Below, in pieces: positions 6,807 to 14,799 of a stretch of 28,135 nucleotides of DNA; the stretch's first letter is position 1; each line of letters starts with the position of its first letter. Source of the stretch: CAG-791 sp045113775 (GTDB lineage: Bacteria; Bacillota; Clostridia; Lachnospirales; Lachnospiraceae). The notes beneath the pieces are model-generated. The model was not told the origin of the DNA and searched no databases. It saw only the letters and a program-made list of their open reading frames with translations. Where the stretch lies: positions 1 through 28,135 of the forward strand of contig JBGUJH010000063.1 of assembly GCA_045113775.1 (NCBI GenBank), read 5' to 3'. A program made the position numbers and the translations under genes.

Positions 6807-9746
6807 TCACTTCACGCGGATCAGGAATTTCAGCGTGTAGTCTTTCTTCGCGCTGAACTGATATTCCGGCATGACGCCCGGCCCGCAGGCCCCTGTGCCG
6901 ATTCCCTGCTGGAAAGCCTGGATCGTCACATATGTCCCCGTCCTCTTTTCGTCTTCGCGGTGTTTCATCCTGCAGAGCGCCCAGTCGGAATAGGGCTTGA
7001 TCCCCAGTTCAAAGGGTTTGTCCACAGCTTCGAATGTGACCGTCACTTCGCCGTCGCTCACACTTGCCTCCGTGCAGTCGCAGCGGTTTCCGCTCTCCTG
7101 CGGCCGGATATTGGGCTCTGTCATGTCGGCCACTTTGCACTCCACGGTGCGGATCGGGAACTGGTCCTTCATGTCGCAGTAACTCTCGCCCGTCCTGCCC
7201 GTGTACTTCACATCGTCAAATACCTTGTCGAGGCGGAATGTTTTGCCAAACCTCGGGACGATCGTGCCGCCCGATACGCAGTGCAGCGTACTGGTGACAA
7301 GGATCCCGTCTTCCGTTCCCTCGTAGCTGTCCGTCACGTTGAACTTGCCGGTCTTGTTCTCCAGTTCGGTCTCGACGCGGTAGCCGTTAAGGATCGGTCC
7401 GCTTGAGATCACTTTCTCTTTCTGCGCCATGAACGGCTCCATCGTGTTGGAGAATTTCACGTCCGTGTCGTTGTCGGTAGAAGCCCTGTACAAAATTGTG
7501 TACTCGGAGTTGCTCCTGAGGAACCTTCCATTAGGAAGTTCAATGGTCAGGCGCCCGTTATGGAAACTGCAGTTCTTCGGCAGCAGGTGATCTCCTGTGG
7601 CGCCGGGAACGCTCTGTCTGATCGTAATCTGCTCTTCCGAGACAGTTCTGCCGGTCTTCTTGTCCACTGTCGAAACGATCACGGAGAGATTTCCGTCCAC
7701 AGCTGCCGGCTCAGGAGCCGCGATCATCGTCTTCTCAAGCGGCCCCGCGTCTGCCGTGACCACATTCACGGTCCCGTCGTTCCATGTGAAAGTCAGCTCA
7801 TATCGGTCTCCCGAAGAGAAAGCTGTTGTATTGAACAGCTCGAAAGTGCTTCCCGAAATATGCCTTACACGGATAGGCCGGTAAATAAAGCTGATGATCT
7901 TCGCGCCCGCGGAAGGCGTCCTGTCGGGGTAGAAAAGGCCGTCCACACAGAAGTTGCCGTCGTGGCTCCACTCGCCGTGGTCGCCGCCGTAGGTGTAGCT
8001 GCCGTCCTCGTGGAGAACAGCGTGATCCACCATCTCCCACACGCAGCCGCCGATCAGGTTATCATATTTGTAGATCTCCTGCCAATAGGCCTCTGTGTTG
8101 CCGGGTCCGACGCCCATGGCGTGCGCGTATTCGCACATAAAATAGGGCCTGTCGTTGAGCTGCTTCTGCTTGCGGCAGTGCTCGCCGACATCGTGCACCA
8201 TCTGCACGGAAGGATACATTTCGCTCCCCACATCGTACGCGATCCTCTTGCAGTGGACCGCGCTCTCATAGTGGACCGGCAGGTCTGAGCGGAGCTTGAG
8301 ATAGTCGTACATGGCGTCTGTGTTGTTATAGCCGCCGGCTTCGTTTCCAAGGCTCCACATCACTATGCATGTGTTGCTGTGGATCTTGTCGCGGCCATAG
8401 AGTCGCGCGATCCTGTCTATGTAGTGGGACTCCCACTTCTTGTTGTGGCTGATCGTGTTGTAAGTCGGAGGAAGCTGGTGGGCAAATGTGCCGTGCGTTT
8501 CCAGATCGTTCTCATCCACGATGTAGAGGCCGTATTCGTCCGCCAGTTCCAAAAGCAGCGGATCCGGAGGATAGTGGGAAGTGCGGATCATGTCGATATT
8601 GAATTCTTTACAGATCTTCACATCTTTCTCGATCTCATCGGGAGTCAGTGTATAGCCGTTCGTGCAGCTCGTATCGTGGTGGTTCACGCCGTGGAATTTG
8701 ATCTTTCTTCCGTTCACCAGGAAGAGATCCCCGTCGATCGCGACAGTCTTAAATCCGATCTTCTCCTTCACGCAGCAGCTCTCGGTCTCAAAGTAAATAT
8801 TGTAGAGTACGGGATCCTCCGCATTCCACTCACTGACGTCCAGTTCATCGAAGATCACCGTAGCCGTTCCCTCTGCTCCTTTTATGGTCTGCGTACTGCT
8901 GATCCCGTGTCCCTCGATGGTAAAAGTTACATCTGTGGGGCTCAATGTTTTGGCAGTGAGCGTGAGCAGATAAGTGTCTTTCATCTTGCTTGTCTGCGCG
9001 TCGATCTCGCAGATATCTGTCGGGTCACTGATCCGCAGCAGCACGTCCCTGAAGATCCCGTTATTGCGGAACATATCCTGGTCTTCGAGATAAGTGCCGT
9101 TGCACCAGCGGTGCACCACGACCACGATCTCATTCGTGCCCTTCGCGAGAAGGCCGGTGAGATCGAACTCGGCGGTGTTGTGCGCGCCTTCGGAATAGCC
9201 GACAAAGCTGCCGTTCACATACAGGTCCATGCAGCTGGCGACGCCCAGGAATGAGATCACATAATTCTTGTCAGGATCCTCGATCTCAATCTCTCTGCGG
9301 TAGATTCCCACAAAGTTGTACTCCTCGCCCGGATCCTTGTAGCGCGGGGAGATCTTCTGGTCCACGCCCACCCAGGAGAAGACTCTCCCGACCTTATCAA
9401 TCGTCGGGATCTTGGGAGGGTTAAAAGGAAACTGATAGCGGATATTGGTATAGAAAGGCTTGTCATAGCCGCGGAACTGCCAGCAGGCTGGGACGTCGAT
9501 CTTGTCAAAATCCGTTTTCTCCGTGTCCAGCACACCCGGCACCTCTGCCGGCCTGGGATAGAACTTGAAGTCCCAGTCCCCGTTCAGGCACAGGACCTTG
9601 GGCGAAGCGTAGCGCTTCTCTTTGGCAGACACGGCGTCCGCCTGCGCCCTGTCCGGATACGGAATAAAATAGCTGCGCGGCGCCATCTTATTGACCTCGA
9701 AGATCTCAAATGTGTGGTAGTTGTTCTGATTGATCTGATATTTCAT
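6807..9746 (-). CDS. Glycoside hydrolase family 2 beta-galactosidase
   Basis: This 979-residue protein has the LacZ-type order: an N-terminal jelly-roll sugar-binding domain (about 45-235, with LNGDWDFKFYPRP, DVPACWQFRGYD and IYRREIEI), an immunoglobulin-like domain, a TIM barrel (about 335-620) and C-terminal beta domains. The likely acid/base is Glu469 in MWSLGNEAGGY and the nucleophile Glu539 in FMCEYAHAMG. GVNHHD, IRTSHYPPDP and VDENDLETHG are family blocks. No signal peptide is present, so imported oligosaccharides are the probable substrate. An AAAGGG site precedes the ATG. It lies 36 bp after the pseudokinase gene and 15 bp before the HAD gene. No transporter or LacI/AraC regulator is next to it, which is unusual for a sugar-utilisation gene. 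Confidence 0.93.
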   Translation of the reverse strand: MKYQINQNNYHTFEIFEVNKMAPRSYFIPYPDRAQADAVSAKEKRYASPKVLCLNGDWDFKFYPRPAEVPGVLDTEKTDFDKIDVPACWQFRGYDKPFYTNIRYQFPFNPPKIPTIDKVGRVFSWVGVDQKISPRYKDPGEEYNFVGIYRREIEIEDPDKNYVISFLGVASCMDLYVNGSFVGYSEGAHNTAEFDLTGLLAKGTNEIVVVVHRWCNGTYLEDQDMFRNNGIFRDVLLRISDPTDICEIDAQTSKMKDTYLLTLTAKTLSPTDVTFTIEGHGISSTQTIKGAEGTATVIFDELDVSEWNAEDPVLYNIYFETESCCVKEKIGFKTVAIDGDLFLVNGRKIKFHGVNHHDTSCTNGYTLTPDEIEKDVKICKEFNIDMIRTSHYPPDPLLLELADEYGLYIVDENDLETHGTFAHQLPPTYNTISHNKKWESHYIDRIARLYGRDKIHSNTCIVMWSLGNEAGGYNNTDAMYDYLKLRSDLPVHYESAVHCKRIAYDVGSEMYPSVQMVHDVGEHCRKQKQLNDRPYFMCEYAHAMGVGPGNTEAYWQEIYKYDNLIGGCVWEMVDHAVLHEDGSYTYGGDHGEWSHDGNFCVDGLFYPDRTPSAGAKIISFIYRPIRVRHISGSTFELFNTTAFSSGDRYELTFTWNDGTVNVVTADAGPLEKTMIAAPEPAAVDGNLSVIVSTVDKKTGRTVSEEQITIRQSVPGATGDHLLPKNCSFHNGRLTIELPNGRFLRSNSEYTILYRASTDNDTDVKFSNTMEPFMAQKEKVISSGPILNGYRVETELENKTGKFNVTDSYEGTEDGILVTSTLHCVSGGTIVPRFGKTFRLDKVFDDVKYTGRTGESYCDMKDQFPIRTVECKVADMTEPNIRPQESGNRCDCTEASVSDGEVTVTFEAVDKPFELGIKPYSDWALCRMKHREDEKRTGTYVTIQAFQQGIGTGACGPGVMPEYQFSAKKDYTLKFLIRVK

Positions 9747-9782
9747 AATTGCACCCTTTCCGCACCTGTGTGCGCCATGCAG

Positions 9783-11153
9783 TCACATGTATTTCTGAAG
9801 TTCCTGCTCTGTTTCGTCCGCGTCCGGTCTGAGCCCGGTATCCGCGCTGAGCATCGAAGCCAGCAGGTTCCTCAGGTCCGGATCCGATATATCCGAAAAT
9901 GCTTTTTCATCAAAAGTGAGCGGAGGCTCCTTCCCGGTAAGGATCAGATAGAATATTGCCCCCATGGAGTAGATATCTTCCTTCTGCCAGCTGATCCTGC
10001 TGCCCAGATAGGAATCCGCAAGTCCGCCCTTCATTGTCTCCGAGAAATACGGAGAAGAATCTCCGCTGCGCCCCTGCTGCAGATAATTGATCACCGTGTT
10101 GAGATCTCCTTCGATCTTGGCATATTCGAAGCCGACCAGTTTGGCCTGCACGTAATCAGATTTTCTGTCAAAAAATACAAACACGCTGCCCGGCTGCAGA
10201 TTCCGGTGGTAGATCCCCGCTCGGTGCAGTACGCCGACGCCGGCCGCGATGTCGCGCATGATCATCAGTCTCTGCCTGCCGCTCAGCTTTTCAACGACCT
10301 TTGTGTGGAGAGGAAGCGGTTTAAATGTGCCGAAATCATAGGAAATGATATACTTCTTCTCCCTTATGGGGTCTTCTCCGCCGTATTCCACCCGAAGAGT
10401 GCTGTACCTGACAATATTCGGAATGCTGTGCAAAGTATTGGCCCACAGGTTCCCCAGCACTTTCTCGTCCCGGATCGCTCCCTCGGAAATATCATGCGCG
10501 CGGTACACCCGGAGCAGATAGTATTGCGTCATGTCCGGCAGGCGCTCGTTCCTCCTGCTGCACAGGACCTGCTTCTCGCAGGCAGTGCTCTCCTGCGCAT
10601 CGATCACGGCACAGACCATTTTATCGTCGTAAGGCTGTTTGTCCGGATCGTAAGGCGTCACTGTCAGCTCATCTATCCTGTCCGGATACCGCTTTTTATA
10701 ATACTTGATCAGGACTGCCTGCATACATCGAAGGGCATTGCACAGACTCTTGTAAGTCTTGGGAGGCGTGAATTCTTTATTCTTCAGGTCCACGTGGTGG
10801 TAGACATTCGTTGTGCGGCGCACCACATCAGCCGTATCAACGTCTACCCCCAGATCCGGGTGCTTTTCAAAAAACAGCAGGAAATCAAAAGGATTTGCCG
10901 GCATTTTTTTCTTTTCTTCATAGGCGGCTTTTCCTTCGTCCGAATCCAGATATGCCGTCCTCAGAAAGTGTTCCAGCGCATTGCGAAGCTCACTGCCGCT
11001 GTGCTCGAGGTTGACTACGGCGTTTCTCTCGATCTTGCAGAGACGGCTGTACAGTTTTTCGTCATATTGTTTGACAAAATAGAAATTGCCGTCCTGCTCG
11101 CTGGCCTCAGAATTAAACAGGGCGTAGAGCCGGTCAAGATCGATCCGAGCCAT
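9783..11153 (-). CDS. HEPN/DUF4145-like domain fused to a catalytically dead protein kinase fold
   Basis: The 456-residue protein appears to have two parts. Residues about 35-160 are helical. They include ELRNALEHFL (55-64) and RRTTNVYHH (112-120), whose R-x3-N-x3-H spacing matches the RKxGNxxxH block I know from DUF4145 domains of HsdR-type proteins. Residues about 205-455 follow a Ser/Thr kinase order: YLLRVY (beta-3), a helix-C Glu near 230, HSIPNIVRY, a hinge near 270, HRNLQPGSVFVF (316-327), GFEYAK (341-346), KEDIYSMGAIFYLILTGKEP and LRP. The catalytic positions are altered: beta-3 Lys is Arg215, HRD Asp is Asn318, the metal-binding Asn is Ser323, and DFG is GFE. Kinase activity is therefore not expected. 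GGAGGG precedes the ATG. The function is unknown, with a regulatory or sensing scaffold as one guess. Confidence 0.75.
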   Translation of the reverse strand: MARIDLDRLYALFNSEASEQDGNFYFVKQYDEKLYSRLCKIERNAVVNLEHSGSELRNALEHFLRTAYLDSDEGKAAYEEKKKMPANPFDFLLFFEKHPDLGVDVDTADVVRRTTNVYHHVDLKNKEFTPPKTYKSLCNALRCMQAVLIKYYKKRYPDRIDELTVTPYDPDKQPYDDKMVCAVIDAQESTACEKQVLCSRRNERLPDMTQYYLLRVYRAHDISEGAIRDEKVLGNLWANTLHSIPNIVRYSTLRVEYGGEDPIREKKYIISYDFGTFKPLPLHTKVVEKLSGRQRLMIMRDIAAGVGVLHRAGIYHRNLQPGSVFVFFDRKSDYVQAKLVGFEYAKIEGDLNTVINYLQQGRSGDSSPYFSETMKGGLADSYLGSRISWQKEDIYSMGAIFYLILTGKEPPLTFDEKAFSDISDPDLRNLLASMLSADTGLRPDADETEQELQKYM

Positions 11154-11313
11154 CCGGGGTCCCTCCTCACAACATCATTTTCATGAATACAGTTTACCGC
11201 ATCTTTTGGCGATATTGTGGCGTTTTTTACAAATTTCCCATCTTTAATTTGCCCCATTTTCCCAGGCTCGCAAATTGCGCCGCTGCACCGTGTGCGGGCT
11301 GCCTGCAGGGCAA

Positions 11314-11352
11314 GAAAAAAGCGGTTCCAAAGGATCACTCCTTTAAAACCGC
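11314..11352 (-). terminator. Strong Rho-independent terminator of the small membrane protein gene
   Basis: On the minus strand AGCGGTTTTAAAGGA and TCCTTTGGAACCGCT (11320-11352) form a long stem around a 4-nt loop, followed by TTTTTTCTTG. It stands about 55 bp after the stop codon at 11406 and separates it from the pseudokinase gene. Confidence 0.88.
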
Positions 11353-11405
11353 TCTCCGTCTTTAATTTCCTGTGCCCGCTCAGCGGGCCGCACTCTTATC
11401 AGGCG

Positions 11406-11639
11406 CTATTTGATCATTCTCATTACAGCAATACAGATACATGCACCGATCACTGCAACTATAATGTTTCCGAGCGTGCCGGAACTATAGATCCCGACCA
11501 GGTTCAGCACGAGATTTCCCACAAATCCGCCCACAACACCGAGAATGATATTACCGAGCACTGAGAATCTGCTTCCCATGATCTGTCCTGCAAGCCAGCC
11601 CGCGATTCCGCCTACGATGATTCCAATAATAAGTCCCAT
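11406..11639 (-). CDS. GlsB/YeaQ/YmgE-type small membrane protein
   Basis: This 77-residue protein is almost wholly hydrophobic, with three predicted membrane segments: about 2-20 (GLIIGIIVGGIAGWLAGQIM), 27-48 and 55-74. The Gly-rich pattern GGIAGWLAGQIMG...GNIILGVVGGFVGN is diagnostic of the transglycosylase-associated / GlsB family, linked in Gram-positives to general and envelope stress. AGGAGG stands upstream of the ATG. It has its own promoter candidate with a perfect TATAAT near 11739 and its own terminator, so it looks monocistronic. The exact function of the family is not established. Confidence 0.9.
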   Translation of the reverse strand: MGLIIGIIVGGIAGWLAGQIMGSRFSVLGNIILGVVGGFVGNLVLNLVGIYSSGTLGNIIVAVIGACICIAVMRMIK

Positions 11640-11691
11640 AGTATCCTCCTATTCGAAGCAATCTGTGTGACGCTCCTGTTCAATCTTCCTA

Positions 11692-11722
11692 CGAGGGATC
11701 GGCTTATATAAGTGATCCCTCG
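11692..11722 (-). promoter_or_regulatory. Perfect inverted repeat in the leader of the GlsB-type gene
   Basis: CGAGGGATC (11692-11700) and GATCCCTCG (11714-11722) are exact inverses around a 13-nt A/T-rich centre. The repeat lies about 10 nt after the predicted transcription start and about 50 nt before the start codon. There is no U-tract after it, so it is not an obvious terminator for the upstream lipoprotein gene. An operator or a transcript-stabilising hairpin are both possible. Confidence 0.5.
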
Positions 11723-11738
11723 CTCCAATCTCTAACAT

Positions 11739-11767
11739 ATTATACGCATATCCTGAAAATTTGCCAC
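11739..11767 (-). promoter_or_regulatory. Candidate promoter of the GlsB-type gene
   Basis: A perfect TATAAT lies at 11739-11744 on the minus strand in ATGCGTATAATATG. The -35 region (about TGGCAA) is a weak match at 16-17 bp spacing. The call rests mainly on the -10 box and its position. Confidence 0.5.
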
Positions 11768-11781
11768 CCCAAACTTTCAGA

Positions 11782-13146
11782 TCATTTCAGAGTAAATGTC
11801 TCCATAGCCTTCTCAAAGGCCGCCGGCGTCACTTCATCTCCCTTATCGTAAATGGCGTACCAGCAGTAAGTCGCTCCGCCGATCTCTTCGTAAAACTCTT
11901 CCGCTACGATCGTCTTAGTGCCGTCCACGGCTGAATAGGTAGTCACAAATCCGGCGAGCCTCCGGTCGCCGATCTCGATTCCCTTCACCTCCGGCTGTCC
12001 GATCATCCGAACGCTGAGCATATCCGCCACTTCCTTGGTCCGGCTCACGATCGTATCTCCGATACTCTCCGACAGCTCTACTTTCTCAACACTGAAATTC
12101 GCGCCTTCCATCACGCCGCCGGTATAGACCTGAGTCGTGTCTCCATCCGCCAGAATCAGGTAGGACTCATCTGTGTCAAAATAGTAATCCCCCTCAAAAT
12201 CAGCCGCGCCCGCGGAAGCTAATGCGCCTCCTTGCGCCTGGCTGTCACCGCTGCTCCCGACGTAGTCTTTATCGAACTCATCCTTGGGAAGATTTCCGCT
12301 GACAGCGTCAGGTTTACCATAAGCGCCGGCATCAAGTTCCAGCGAAGCCATCGCCAGCCCCATTGCATTCAGCTCCGGTCCGCTCTTCTCCCTCGGAGCC
12401 CTGGTGTGATAGAAAACATACTTGTCGCCCTTCACCTCAATGAACTCCGTGCAGTCGATGGTCCCGCCCGTCGGCGCACTGTACGCGTAAAGAATGCCGA
12501 TGATCTTATGCCCGTCAATCTCCGTATCGTAGAGTTTGGGCTGCGTCTGCATCGCATTCAGATAGCGCTGCTGCAGATTGAAGATCTCCGTTTCAAAATA
12601 CTCCTCCGGAGTCGGCAGGTTCTCAGAATCCACCACACTCACGAACAGCCCTGTCCGCGCCTTGTCTCCATCGATCGCGACCAGCGCCGCGCCGGTCGGC
12701 CCCACATACGCAATATGCCTGGGATCATAGAGGAAAGAGAATCCCATCGTGTCACTGGCAAATACCAGCAGGTCATCAATGGACGTGTCCCCGCTGCCCT
12801 GCGCCGCTGCCAGAGCTTCCCCGAGATCCCCTGTATTGAGCTCCTCTGCGTTCAAAGCCTCCGCCTCGGATGAGGCAGTCTCCGACTCCGACTCTGCCTG
12901 TGCCTGAGGTTCCTGTGCGGATTCCTCTGCCGGTTCCTGTGCAGATTCCTTCGAAACCTGTTCCTTCTCAGCATTTCCTTCAGATTCAGCCTCTTTAGTT
13001 TCCTCTGTCTTAGCTGCTTCCTCCGCATTCGAAGCACTCGTCTGGTCAGAACCCGTTTTCTGCCCGCAGCCGGCCACAGTTAATGCCAGTAGAGCCATAG
13101 TGCAGACCAAAGCCAGAATCCTGCTGTACCTGGTAACTTTTTTCAT
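11782..13146 (-). CDS. Glutamate-rich lipoprotein of unknown function
   Basis: The 454-residue protein begins with a lipoprotein signal (KK then a hydrophobic run, lipobox LTVAGC with Cys27), so it should be lipid-anchored on the outer face of the membrane. Residues about 30-105 are a low-complexity linker rich in Glu, Ala, Ser and Gln, typical of a flexible stalk. The rest, about 115-454, has two similar halves. Each ends in a strand-rich segment with an aromatic motif such as DCTEFIEVKGDKYVFYHTRAP (first half) and VAEEFYEEIGGATYCWYAIYDKGDE (second half). This suggests an internal duplication of a small alpha/beta domain. I recognise no catalytic motif. It has a good promoter at 13250-13278 and GGAGGG before the ATG. 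Confidence 0.8.
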   Translation of the reverse strand: MKKVTRYSRILALVCTMALLALTVAGCGQKTGSDQTSASNAEEAAKTEETKEAESEGNAEKEQVSKESAQEPAEESAQEPQAQAESESETASSEAEALNAEELNTGDLGEALAAAQGSGDTSIDDLLVFASDTMGFSFLYDPRHIAYVGPTGAALVAIDGDKARTGLFVSVVDSENLPTPEEYFETEIFNLQQRYLNAMQTQPKLYDTEIDGHKIIGILYAYSAPTGGTIDCTEFIEVKGDKYVFYHTRAPREKSGPELNAMGLAMASLELDAGAYGKPDAVSGNLPKDEFDKDYVGSSGDSQAQGGALASAGAADFEGDYYFDTDESYLILADGDTTQVYTGGVMEGANFSVEKVELSESIGDTIVSRTKEVADMLSVRMIGQPEVKGIEIGDRRLAGFVTTYSAVDGTKTIVAEEFYEEIGGATYCWYAIYDKGDEVTPAAFEKAMETFTLK

Positions 13147-13249
13147 ACTTTCATCCCTCCGTCTGCCGCAAAAAGGAGAAGGAAATCAGTCCATTCCGAT
13201 CAACTTCCAACTGCCTTTTTCAGTTTATTTATACACTCCATTTAAGTAT

Positions 13250-13278
13250 ATTCTACAGGATGTGCATTACTGTTACAA
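13250..13278 (-). promoter_or_regulatory. Promoter of the lipoprotein gene
   Basis: On the minus strand TTGTAA (13273-13278), a 17-bp spacer and TAGAAT (13250-13255) form a good sigma-A-type promoter. The start would lie near 13243, giving a leader of about 97 nt. Confidence 0.7.
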
Positions 13279-13371
13279 GAAAAGGTGAATTGCCTGCTCT
13301 TTTACTTTTTACAGCAACTTGCCATCTCCTTCTCAATTGACGGCGGCTTGTCGCGTCCCCCACTTTTAAAC

Positions 13372-13400
13372 TTGTCCGCTCGGCAAAATGAGCTCATAAT
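13372..13400 (+). promoter_or_regulatory. Candidate promoter of the glycerophosphodiesterase gene
   Basis: TTGTCC (13372-13377), a 17-bp spacer and CATAAT (13395-13400) lie about 80 nt before the start codon at 13489. The rest of the 340-bp divergent region holds no gene that I can support. Confidence 0.5.
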
Positions 13401-13488
13401 GGAATCAGATCGTTGCGCATATGAACACATCCGGATGCGCATCGCCGCAATTCACCATAACATCAAAGACAAACGAAAGGCACAATAC

Positions 13489-14226
13489 ATGAATACAGCT
13501 AATCACCCTCTGATCTGGGGACACAGGGGAGCCAGCGGACACGCCCCCGAGAATACACTGCCCGCTTTTCAGATGGCCGCCGACATGGGCGCCGACGGCG
13601 TCGAGCTCGACATACAGCAGACCAAAGACGGCGTGATCGTCGTCTGCCACGACGAGACCATTGACCGCACCAGCAATGGAGCAGGCTGGCTCAAAGACTA
13701 CACATTTGACGAGCTGCGCAGATTGGATTTCAGTGCCGGGAACGCCGCCTTTGAAGGTGTTCAGATTCCTTCTATGGAGGAGGTTTTTGACCTGCTCGCA
13801 CCCACAGGACTCGTAATCAACATTGAGATCAAGACCGGAATTATCTTCTATGACCGCATTGAGGAGCATATCCTGAAGCTCACCCGCAGGAATGGCTGGG
13901 AGGACCGCGTCATTTACTCCTCCTTCAACCACTACTCGGTCAACAAGATTAAGAAATTAAATCCTTCCGCTAAGGTCGGGCTTCTTTACGGTGACGGTCC
14001 CGTCGACATGCCCGGCTATGGCAAGCGCCTGGGCGCTGATGCTCTCCACCCCGCTTACTACAACCTCCAGTACCCGAATTTCATGGAGGACTCCCGGGCT
14101 AACGGTCTGGATGTCAATGTCTGGACAGTCAACACTGCTGAGGAATTGCTGAAGTGCAGAGAGTACGGCGTCAATGCCGTCATCACCAACTACCCGGCTA
14201 AAGCCAGGGCACTTTATGAGAGGTGA
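13489..14226 (+). CDS. Glycerophosphodiester phosphodiesterase family protein
   Basis: This 245-residue cytoplasmic protein has the GDPD signature IWGHRGASGHAPENTLPAF near its N-terminus. VELDIQQTKDGVIVVCHDETIDRTSNGAGWLKDYT follows, which contains the metal-binding Glu/Asp and the second catalytic His. The later VINIEIK, YSSF, VGLLYG and NVWTVN blocks complete the TIM barrel. The expected reaction is hydrolysis of glycerophosphodiesters to glycerol 3-phosphate and an alcohol. The frame is open upstream to 13285, but the ATG at 13489 has GAAAGG at a good distance and gives the family-typical start. The next 570 bp are repeats, so it is not in an operon with what follows. Confidence 0.93.
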   Translation: MNTANHPLIWGHRGASGHAPENTLPAFQMAADMGADGVELDIQQTKDGVIVVCHDETIDRTSNGAGWLKDYTFDELRRLDFSAGNAAFEGVQIPSMEEVFDLLAPTGLVINIEIKTGIIFYDRIEEHILKLTRRNGWEDRVIYSSFNHYSVNKIKKLNPSAKVGLLYGDGPVDMPGYGKRLGADALHPAYYNLQYPNFMEDSRANGLDVNVWTVNTAEELLKCREYGVNAVITNYPAKARALYER

Positions 14227-14240
14227 TTGGCAAGGTTCCC

Positions 14241-14345
14241 GGCATGTTTGATCCTGAATGGCCGGGGGGAGCCGGCATGTTGGATCATTTCAGCACTGAA
14301 CGGCCAGGGAGTTCCCGGCATGTTGGATTATATCGGCACTGATTT
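14241..14345 (+). repeat. Three direct repeats beginning GGCATGTTGGAT
   Basis: Units begin at 14241, 14274 and 14317 with GGCATGTTKGAT. The second is 43 bp and the first 33 bp, looking like the same unit with a 10-bp loss; the third decays after about 29 bp. GTTGGATTATA in the third is the inverse of the TATAATCCAAC motif found in the repeats further right. A frame open across this stretch has no ribosome binding site or protein-like composition and is not called as a gene. Confidence 0.65.
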
Positions 14346-14440
14346 TTCTGCCGGCCTCCATCAAAATTTTGCTCTTGCCGGAAAATCCATTAAAATCAAG
14401 TCAAATCCAGCCTTGGTTGGATCAAATCCATGAATTCTGA

Positions 14441-14521
14441 AGAGATGGGCTCCATTGCACAGTATGCAGTTGCATGTGAATGGAGCCCACCTCTCTTAAA
14501 ATGCACTTTATAATCCAACTC
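14441..14521. repeat. Dispersed palindromic repeat, copy 2
   Basis: AGAGATGGGCTCCATT (14441-14456) and AATGGAGCCCACCTCTCT (14479-14496) are imperfect inverses. They are followed by TTTATAATCCAACTC. This is the same arrangement as at 88-172, with the stem changed from GGCCTCCAT to GGGCTCCAT on both arms. It may also act as the terminator of the glycerophosphodiesterase gene, but no strong U-tract follows. Confidence 0.65.
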
Positions 14522-14604
14522 AGCTTAAAATCAGCTTAAATATGCCCTTAATTTGCCATTCTCAATTTTTTCCATGGGGGCCGGATAGCCCCAGGCAAGC
14601 CCTA

Positions 14605-14770
14605 TAGTCCAACGGCAAGCCCAAGGTGGCCTGGCAAGCTCATGATAGTCCAATACCCAGCCCCAGACAGTCTGACAACCTCAAAACAGTCCAACCAGCC
14701 CCGCCCAAGGTTGCCTGGCAAGCTCATGCCAGTCCAACGGCAAGCCCAAAGAAACATGACAAGCTCATGA
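14605..14770. repeat. Four-copy 41-43 bp minisatellite
   Basis: Four consecutive units begin at 14605, 14646, 14687 and 14730, with lengths 41, 41, 43 and 41 bp. Each starts with YAGTCCAA and most contain GGCAAGCCCAAGG and CTGGCAAGCTCATG. Units 1 and 3 are closest in the second half, and units 1 and 4 in the first half. The array ends 30 bp before the stop codon of the transporter gene. No protein is supported here. Confidence 0.85.
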
Positions 14771-14799
14771 CAACCCAGCTCAAGCCCCCCAACTCACCT

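Noticed and set aside
14227..14433. Open frame of 68 codons directly after the glycerophosphodiesterase gene.
   Set aside because: It translates the GGCATGTTGGAT repeats, has no ribosome binding site and shows no protein-like pattern.
14605..14770. Possible CRISPR array.
   Set aside because: Units are contiguous 41-43 bp repeats with no unique spacers, and no cas genes are present.
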